Source: CALBPI01 sp942491885 (lineage in GTDB: Bacteria; Pseudomonadota; Gammaproteobacteria; Steroidobacterales; Woeseiaceae). From it: a stretch of 64,000 nt of DNA. A program made the translations under genes and the position numbers. Where the stretch lies: NCBI GenBank assembly GCA_942491885.1, contig CALOCQ010000008.1:620001-684000 (forward strand), given 5' to 3'. Each line of letters begins with the position of its first letter. The stretch's first letter is position 1. This document shows, in pieces, positions 59,205 to 64,000 of this stretch. The notes under the pieces were generated by a model. The model searched no databases. It saw only the letters and a list, made by a program, of their open reading frames with translations, and had not been told where the DNA came from.

Positions 59205-60995
59205 TTAATTATCAACTTTAAGCACAGCAAGGAACGCTTCCTGTGGAATCTCCACCGAGCCGACCTGCTTCATCCGCCGCTTACCGGCCTTTTGTTTTTC
59301 CAGCAATTTCCGCTTACGACTAATGTCACCGCCATAGCACTTCGCCGTCACGTTCTTACGCAGCGCCTTGACCGTGGAGCGCGAAATGACCTGATTACCA
59401 ATGGCCGACTGAATGGCCACATCAAACATCTGTCGCGGAATGAGCTCGCGCATTTTCTCGGCAAGATCGCGGCCGCGCGCCTGCGCCCGATCCCGATGAA
59501 CGATGATCGACAACGCATCCACTTTCTCACGGTTGATGAGCAAATCGAGCCGCACCAGATTGGCCGGCTGATAGCGCGCGAACTGGTAGTCAAACGACGC
59601 ATATCCGCGACTCACCGATTTGAGTCTGTCAAAGAAATCGAGTACTACTTCCGCCATCGGCAAGTCGTAGTCGATCGATACCTGCCCGCCGAGGTACTGC
59701 ATGCGCGTCTGTACGCCGCGTTTCTCAATACACAGCTTGATGACCGCCCCCACATGCGCTTCAGGCACGAGGATAGACGCGCTGATGATCGGCTCGCGTA
59801 ACTCGGCGATGATGCCCTGATCGGGCAGGTTTGCCGGGTTGTCGACATACACAACATCGCCGGACGTCTTCTCAACTTCATACACAACCGTCGGCGCCGT
59901 CGTAATCAGCTCCAGCTCATACTCGCGCTCGAGGCGCTCCTGGACGATTTCCATGTGCAACATGCCGAGGAAACCGCAGCGGAAGCCGAAACCCAACGCC
60001 GCCGAGGACTCCGGCTCGAAATGCAGAGCGGCGTCATTGAGGCGCAATTTCTGCAGCGCCTCACGGAATGTTTCGTAGTCATCGGAACTGATCGGAAACA
60101 TTCCCGCGAATACTTTCGGTTGCACGTTCTTGAAGCCCGGCAACGGCGTTTCGCAGGGGCGCTGCTCGTGCGTCAGCGTGTCACCCACCGGTGCACCTTC
60201 AATTTCCTTGATGCCGGTGATGACGAAGCCGACCTCGCCCGGTCGCATTTGCTTGTCGTCAAGCATCTTCGGGGTAAAACGCCCCAGCCGATCGACCGAG
60301 TGCGAGTTGCCCGTCGACATCACCCGGACTTTGTCACCCTTGTTGAGCACGCCATTGACGACGCGCACCAGCGACACCACACCAACGTAGTTGTCGAACC
60401 AGCTGTCGATAATCAACGCCTGCAGCGGCGCGTCCGCATCGCCCTCGGGCGCCGGAATCTTCTCAATAATCGATTCGAGTAATTCCTTGATACCGACACC
60501 CGTCTTGGCGCTGACACTCAGCGCATCGGTGGCATCAATGCCGATAATCTCTTCTATTTCCTGCCGCACGCGCTCGGGGTCGGCTGCGGGCAAATCGATC
60601 TTGTTGAGTACCGGCAACACTTCGAGGCCTTGCTCAATCGCCGTGTAACAGTTCGCCACACTTTGCGCCTCGACGCCTTGTGCCGCGTCAACGACCAGCA
60701 GCGCGCCCTCGCAAGCCGACAGCGAACGCGAAACCTCGTACGAGAAATCGACGTGGCCGGGCGTATCGATAAAGTTCAGCTGGTAGCGATGGCCGTCATC
60801 AGCGTCGTAGTGCAAGGTCACACTCTGCGCCTTGATCGTAATACCCCGCTCGCGCTCGATGTCCATCGAATCCAGAACCTGCTCGGACATTTCACGCATC
60901 TCCAGGCCGCCGCACATCTGGATGAAGCGATCGGCGAGCGTGGACTTCCCGTGATCGATATGGGCAATGATCGAGAAATTTCGAATGCGTTGCAT
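59205..60995 (-). CDS. lepA: Elongation factor 4 (LepA)
   Basis: Ribosome-associated GTPase of 596 residues. P-loop AHIDHGKST (11-19), switch II DTPGHVDFSYEV near 79-90, G4 NKIDLPAA near 133, and the LepA-specific C-terminal YLGGQVSIDYDLPMAEVVLDFFDRLKSVSRGYASFDY, GRDLAEKMRELIPRQMF and CYGGDISRKRKLLEKQKAGKRRMKQ. Start and length match the family. Confidence 0.98.
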   Translation of the reverse strand: MQRIRNFSIIAHIDHGKSTLADRFIQMCGGLEMREMSEQVLDSMDIERERGITIKAQSVTLHYDADDGHRYQLNFIDTPGHVDFSYEVSRSLSACEGALLVVDAAQGVEAQSVANCYTAIEQGLEVLPVLNKIDLPAADPERVRQEIEEIIGIDATDALSVSAKTGVGIKELLESIIEKIPAPEGDADAPLQALIIDSWFDNYVGVVSLVRVVNGVLNKGDKVRVMSTGNSHSVDRLGRFTPKMLDDKQMRPGEVGFVITGIKEIEGAPVGDTLTHEQRPCETPLPGFKNVQPKVFAGMFPISSDDYETFREALQKLRLNDAALHFEPESSAALGFGFRCGFLGMLHMEIVQERLEREYELELITTAPTVVYEVEKTSGDVVYVDNPANLPDQGIIAELREPIISASILVPEAHVGAVIKLCIEKRGVQTRMQYLGGQVSIDYDLPMAEVVLDFFDRLKSVSRGYASFDYQFARYQPANLVRLDLLINREKVDALSIIVHRDRAQARGRDLAEKMRELIPRQMFDVAIQSAIGNQVISRSTVKALRKNVTAKCYGGDISRKRKLLEKQKAGKRRMKQVGSVEIPQEAFLAVLKVDN

Positions 60996-61052
60996 ATGGA
61001 ATTCTTGCGCGGATAAACCGCAATTATAACGGTTTAGCGACTTGCGCGATGC

Positions 61053-61295
61053 CTAATTGGCATCAACGTCAAGCCACTCAAGTATCGCCGCCGCGTCGAC
61101 AAAAGCTTCACAAACGATGGTTTCGCCGCTGGCGAGTACCGGCACGCGCACATTGTAGGCATCGCGCATCTCGGTCTGTTCATCGATATCAACCACGGTC
61201 ACTGTCGCGTGATCGCGTATCAGCGGCAATAAGCCCTCAAGGAATTCCTCACACAGGTGGCAACCTTGTCTGGAATACAACGTCAGCGCTTTCAC
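61053..61295 (-). CDS. Glutaredoxin-like protein (DUF836)
   Basis: Thioredoxin-fold protein of 80 residues with an N-terminal redox motif CHLC (C12, C15) in LTLYSRQGCHLCEEF and the cis-Pro segment RVPVLASG. Members of this group (PF05768) are short, partnerless glutaredoxins of unknown substrate. It overlaps rseC by four bases (ATGA) and precedes lepA, so it belongs to the rpoE-rse operon transcript. Confidence 0.9.
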   Translation of the reverse strand: MKALTLYSRQGCHLCEEFLEGLLPLIRDHATVTVVDIDEQTEMRDAYNVRVPVLASGETIVCEAFVDAAAILEWLDVDAN

Positions 61296-61702
61296 AGTGC
61301 GCGGGCAACCTGCTGACAGCCTTCGCGCGAGAATCGTTGCCGCGCGAATCGGCGCGCAGCAATGGCGCTGGCGGCCATACCGGTAAACGCCAATATGACC
61401 GACCCTGGCGCAGGCAACAGCCAGTCGCCGATACTCGCGCCGACCAACAATCCGAGCAACGGCATGCCATAGGCCAGCGCGGCGGCCAACACCAGACCAT
61501 AGTCGCTGCCAATCGCTATCGTGCCGCCAATTTCGGGCCGCGGCGATGGCGTTGGCAAACTTAATTCACGAAAGCGTTCACGGCCTGCCGCAAGCAAGCC
61601 CATGCCGCAACCGCGACCCTCGAGACACGCCGCACAGGCATTTCGATCGATGGTCACGATCATCATCGAATCGTCGAATCGCGTTACCGTGCCGTTAATC
61701 AT
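61292..61702 (-). CDS. rseC: SoxR-reducing / sigma-E modulator protein RseC
   Basis: Inner-membrane protein of 136 residues. An N-terminal cytoplasmic part contains four cysteine residues in ACAACLEGRGCGMG (C18, C21, C27 region), which fits the family iron-sulfur-type motif. Two membrane helices follow at about 70-90 and 93-112. Family roles are modulation of sigma-E and reduction of SoxR. It directly follows rseB and overlaps the glutaredoxin-like gene. Confidence 0.92.
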   Translation of the reverse strand: MINGTVTRFDDSMMIVTIDRNACAACLEGRGCGMGLLAAGRERFRELSLPTPSPRPEIGGTIAIGSDYGLVLAAALAYGMPLLGLLVGASIGDWLLPAPGSVILAFTGMAASAIAARRFARQRFSREGCQQVARAL

Positions 61703-62749
61703 TCAACGCGTGCTGGCGTCGCTGTCTTGAGGCGACATTTGTCGTTCCGCGCCCGCAGCCAACATTCGCAACGTCTCCGCCGGCACTTCACCGACCAACG
61801 TCACGGAATTGTTGCCAATGCGCCGTTGCAGGCTATGTGCAGCGCCGAGGCGGGCAACCTTTGCCGCGTCGGCATCATCGCCGCCTTGCGCCGGCCTGGC
61901 ACCGATAAAGACCGAAATCGTCGCCAGGCCATCAGAAAACACCAATCGCTGGGTTACCTGACCATTGATGCTGACGGTGCGCGTCTGCGTCGCACGTAAC
62001 TTGAATCCCGGATACGGCTCAACCGGCCAGCCCCGTGACTCGTTGTCGGACACTTTCGCCGCGCTCTTGGCACCGACGGTGGGTGTCGGTACTGGCGCCG
62101 CGCTGGCACGGATTACCTTGAAATCTGTGCTATCGATACTGCTCATGAAGTCATCTTCAGGAATTTCTATACCCACTTCCACGTCGGTAAACCGCACTTC
62201 CTCAATAATCCGCGAACGGCTGACCAGTTGCATACGCAACGGCAACAGCGAGTCACGGTCGACCCAGAGTCTGTGGCCGTAGCGAAACTGATCGCGTGGC
62301 CGAAGGAAATACTGTAACGCTGGTCGGCCGGCTATACGGTCCGCCCCGCGGTCCTCGAGCGTATAAAACTCGTTAAGTTGGCTTACGCCCGCCGGTAAAC
62401 GCGCAAACGCACTGGACGGCACATTATTTGACTCGATCAACTTCAGCTTCTGTTCCGGAAGAAGGCAAATCAGCTCATCACCGGTACGCAGGATTTCACT
62501 GCCTTCGCCGTCCATAGCCACCAGCTTCTCGCGCACGACGCCGTCGATATTGCTGTGCATGACATGCATCGTCGCGATCCGACCATCCGCCGACTGAATC
62601 AGGGTCCCGCGATAAGAGGCCGTGTTTAACGCATCGCTAACGCTTTGCAGAAACTCGTCCGGCGTTTGCTGGGCAACAGCACAACCCGCGGCGAACGCCA
62701 GCAGGCAAGCCAACAGTGAACGACCGCGCGTGTGTCGCATCGGCATCAT
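61703..62749 (-). CDS. rseB: Sigma-E regulator RseB/MucB
   Basis: Periplasmic protein of 348 residues that binds RseA and shields it from DegS. Signal peptide MRHTRGRSLLACLLAFAAGCAVAQQ; a cleavage after AVA is likely, although the GCA context could be read as a lipobox. The MucB domains follow with YRGTLIQSADGRIATMHVMHS, YGHRLWVDRDSLLPLRMQL and VFSDGLATISVFI. The start ATG 62749 overlaps the rseA stop by four bases; the next codon is also Met. Confidence 0.95.
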   Translation of the reverse strand: MMPMRHTRGRSLLACLLAFAAGCAVAQQTPDEFLQSVSDALNTASYRGTLIQSADGRIATMHVMHSNIDGVVREKLVAMDGEGSEILRTGDELICLLPEQKLKLIESNNVPSSAFARLPAGVSQLNEFYTLEDRGADRIAGRPALQYFLRPRDQFRYGHRLWVDRDSLLPLRMQLVSRSRIIEEVRFTDVEVGIEIPEDDFMSSIDSTDFKVIRASAAPVPTPTVGAKSAAKVSDNESRGWPVEPYPGFKLRATQTRTVSINGQVTQRLVFSDGLATISVFIGARPAQGGDDADAAKVARLGAAHSLQRRIGNNSVTLVGEVPAETLRMLAAGAERQMSPQDSDASTR

Positions 62750-63354
62750 TCTTGCGCTTCCTTATCGTTGTCGTCTTCGGCAATCGCGTCGCCACCCAGC
62801 ATTCGCGCGCGGCCACTGCCTGGCGCCAAAGAAGACCCGTTCGACGAATGACTCAGAAAATATGCGGCAAGCTCGGGGTTCGCACTCACCAGGCCGGAGT
62901 CGTTCAACACCGCCGGGGTAACATATTCGAAATCCTCGGCTGCGAGCGCCTCGGCAGCACCCCTGTTACCCGCCTCACCCGCGACAGCCGACGGCGGCAA
63001 GGTTTCCACCCGGTCAGGCAACGCATTCAAGGCCAGTAGCGCCACCACAGCGACAATGCCGCCACCGCCAGCGATCCGCAACCAACCAAGCGAGTTCACC
63101 GTCGGTGCCGGGTCGGCCGCAACGGCCTCCTCTAGCGTCGGCTCATCGTGGATTGCCGCGAATATGCGCGCGGCAAAATGATCATCAGCAACACTTGTCT
63201 CGTTACGCACGCGCTGACTCAGCCGAATCATTTTCGCCGCCTCCTCGCGCAACGTTGCATCCGCGCCGAGACGACGTATCAGAAGACTTGCCTCGGCCTC
63301 GCTAAGCTCGTTATCGACAAACGCCGAGATCTGCTCTTTTATTTCTTTTGTCAT
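62746..63354 (-). CDS. rseA: Anti-sigma factor RseA/MucA
   Basis: Membrane anti-sigma factor of 202 residues. The cytoplasmic sigma-binding region is MTKEIKEQISAFVDNELSEAEASLLIRRL (1-29), the single transmembrane helix about 92-112, and the periplasmic part ends in a low-complexity Ser/Gly/Asp tail. Order rpoE-rseA-rseB-rseC is standard. The tail ends in DNDKEAQE, so no obvious DegS-activating hydrophobic C-terminus applies to RseA itself. Confidence 0.95.
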   Translation of the reverse strand: MTKEIKEQISAFVDNELSEAEASLLIRRLGADATLREEAAKMIRLSQRVRNETSVADDHFAARIFAAIHDEPTLEEAVAADPAPTVNSLGWLRIAGGGGIVAVVALLALNALPDRVETLPPSAVAGEAGNRGAAEALAAEDFEYVTPAVLNDSGLVSANPELAAYFLSHSSNGSSLAPGSGRARMLGGDAIAEDDNDKEAQE

Positions 63355-63397
63355 AATGTGCTAACTCAAATGTGCTTGCGCGCGCAATAATCGCCCG

Positions 63398-63976
63398 TCA
63401 AGACGCGTCCAATTCCTCTATACCCTTGGTAATCGCCTCACGGGCCCGGAAAATTCGCGATCGCACCGTGCCTACGGGACATTCCATCGCCTGCGCGATT
63501 TCTTCATAACTCATGCCGTCAATCTCACGCAGGATGATTGCGGTACGCAAGTCCTCCGGCAGACCATTGATCGACGCATTGATGCGATCCTGCATTTCGT
63601 CCTTCAGCGCGACAGCCTCGGGCGTGTCGTTAGTCTTGAGACGTGCATGCATCTCATATTGTTCCGGGTCCTGAATATCCAGGTCGTACTCCAAAGGACG
63701 ACGCTTCGCCGCCACGAGATAATTCTTCGCCGTATTCACGGCAATGCGGTAGAGCCAGGTATAAAACGCACTATCACCCCGGAATCTCGGCAATGCGCGA
63801 TAGGCCTTGATGAATGCCTCTTGCGCAACGTCGAGCGCCTCGTCTTTATCGCGCACATAGCGCGACACGAGATTAACGATCTTGTGCTGGTATTTGAGCA
63901 CCAACAGGTCGAAAGCACCTTTATCACCTTTCTGAACGCGCTTAACCAATAACGCGTCGTCTGTCGTTGAGCCCAT
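63398..63976 (-). CDS. rpoE: RNA polymerase sigma factor RpoE (sigma-E/AlgU)
   Basis: Envelope-stress ECF sigma factor of 192 residues. Region 2 is VLKYQHKIVNLVSRYVRDKDEALDVAQEAFIKAYRALPRFRGDSAFYTWLYRIAVNTAKNYL and region 4 LPEDLRTAIILREIDGMSYEEIAQAMECPVGTVRSRIFRAREAI, both nearly invariant among RpoE/AlgU proteins. It heads the run rpoE-rseA-rseB-rseC-grx-lepA-lepB. Its promoter lies upstream at the right edge, mostly beyond base 64000. The window contains one further, unrelated ECF sigma gene at 21129-21677. Confidence 0.98.
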   Translation of the reverse strand: MGSTTDDALLVKRVQKGDKGAFDLLVLKYQHKIVNLVSRYVRDKDEALDVAQEAFIKAYRALPRFRGDSAFYTWLYRIAVNTAKNYLVAAKRRPLEYDLDIQDPEQYEMHARLKTNDTPEAVALKDEMQDRINASINGLPEDLRTAIILREIDGMSYEEIAQAMECPVGTVRSRIFRAREAITKGIEELDAS

Positions 63977-64000
63977 ACGGGCGTGCCCCTTTTGCGATGT

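Noticed and set aside
61703..62749. RseB read as a lipoprotein because of AAGCAV in the signal region
   Set aside because: Known RseB/MucB proteins are soluble periplasmic proteins and an AVA-QQ signal peptidase I site fits better.
1..64000. tRNA, rRNA, CRISPR array, insertion sequence, prophage or toxin-antitoxin system
   Set aside because: I looked through the intergenic regions and frames and saw no cloverleaf, repeat-spacer pattern, transposase or integrase; intergenic gaps are few and mostly short.

Overview
The window is an ordinary, densely packed stretch of chromosome from a gammaproteobacterium outside the Enterobacterales. The evidence is its gene content and order: yceD-rpmF-plsX-fabH, rluC/rne, lpxK-kdsB, lolC/E-lolD, mfd-csiV, mtnP-nagZ, and rpoE-rseABC-lepA-lepB-rnc-era-recO-pdxJ-acpS. 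It also has an OprI-type alanine-zipper lipoprotein, a lexA-imuA-imuB-dnaE2 cassette, a Coq7-type hydroxylase and an MTI phosphorylase. A Woeseia-like or Chromatiales/Xanthomonadales-like lineage is my inference; the sequence alone does not prove it. I see no rRNA, tRNA, CRISPR array, insertion sequence, prophage or integron.

Layout. 1-4200: 3'-truncated ftsK (minus), a FemAB-like acyltransferase, aat and infA (plus). 4243-6905: clpA and clpS (minus). 7223-12912: type II secretion genes gspC-D-E-F without the pseudopilin genes, then a small very acidic protein. 13360-19755: the SOS mutasome block lexA-imuA-imuB-dnaE2 (minus) with two LexA boxes before lexA. 20008-22949: an envelope group of alanine-zipper lipoprotein, four-helix membrane protein, ECF sigma factor and L,D-transpeptidase. 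23024-28172: a DUF1232 protein, the fatty-acid/phospholipid cluster yceD-rpmF-plsX-fabH, maf and rluC. 28173-31297: a long leader and rne. 31403-33620: LMW phosphatase, a tentative small ORF, a Coq7-like protein and an exported glutathione peroxidase. 33644-40545: kdsB, lpxK, msbA, exbD, exbB and comEC (all minus). 40714-44894: DUF2062 protein, lolD, two LolC/E permeases and a small exported protein. 45046-50313: mfd, csiV and a PAS-GGDEF-like protein. 50424-63976: one long minus-strand run of 17 genes from rpoE to mtnP.

How the genes work together. Most of the window concerns the cell envelope: LPS (kdsB, lpxK, msbA), lipoprotein sorting (lolCDE), peptidoglycan and its attachments (lpp-like gene, L,D-transpeptidase, csiV, nagZ), secretion (gspCDEF, lepB) and two ECF sigma systems (rpoE-rseABC and an uncharacterised pair). 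The rest is translation and RNA metabolism (infA, aat, rne, rluC, rnc, era, lepA, rlmD) and DNA repair (lexA/imuAB/dnaE2, mfd, recO).

The observations most worth a second look are: a terminator-like hairpin with a nine-U tract inside the 5' end of imuA; the overlapping ECF sigma/four-helix membrane protein pair lying between an alanine-zipper lipoprotein and an L,D-transpeptidase; a GspE that has lost its whole zinc tetracysteine motif; a GGDEF-like protein that keeps its inhibitory RxxD site but has a changed active-site signature; and two perfect palindromes in the lpp upstream region. I found no wholly new multigene defence or mobile system.
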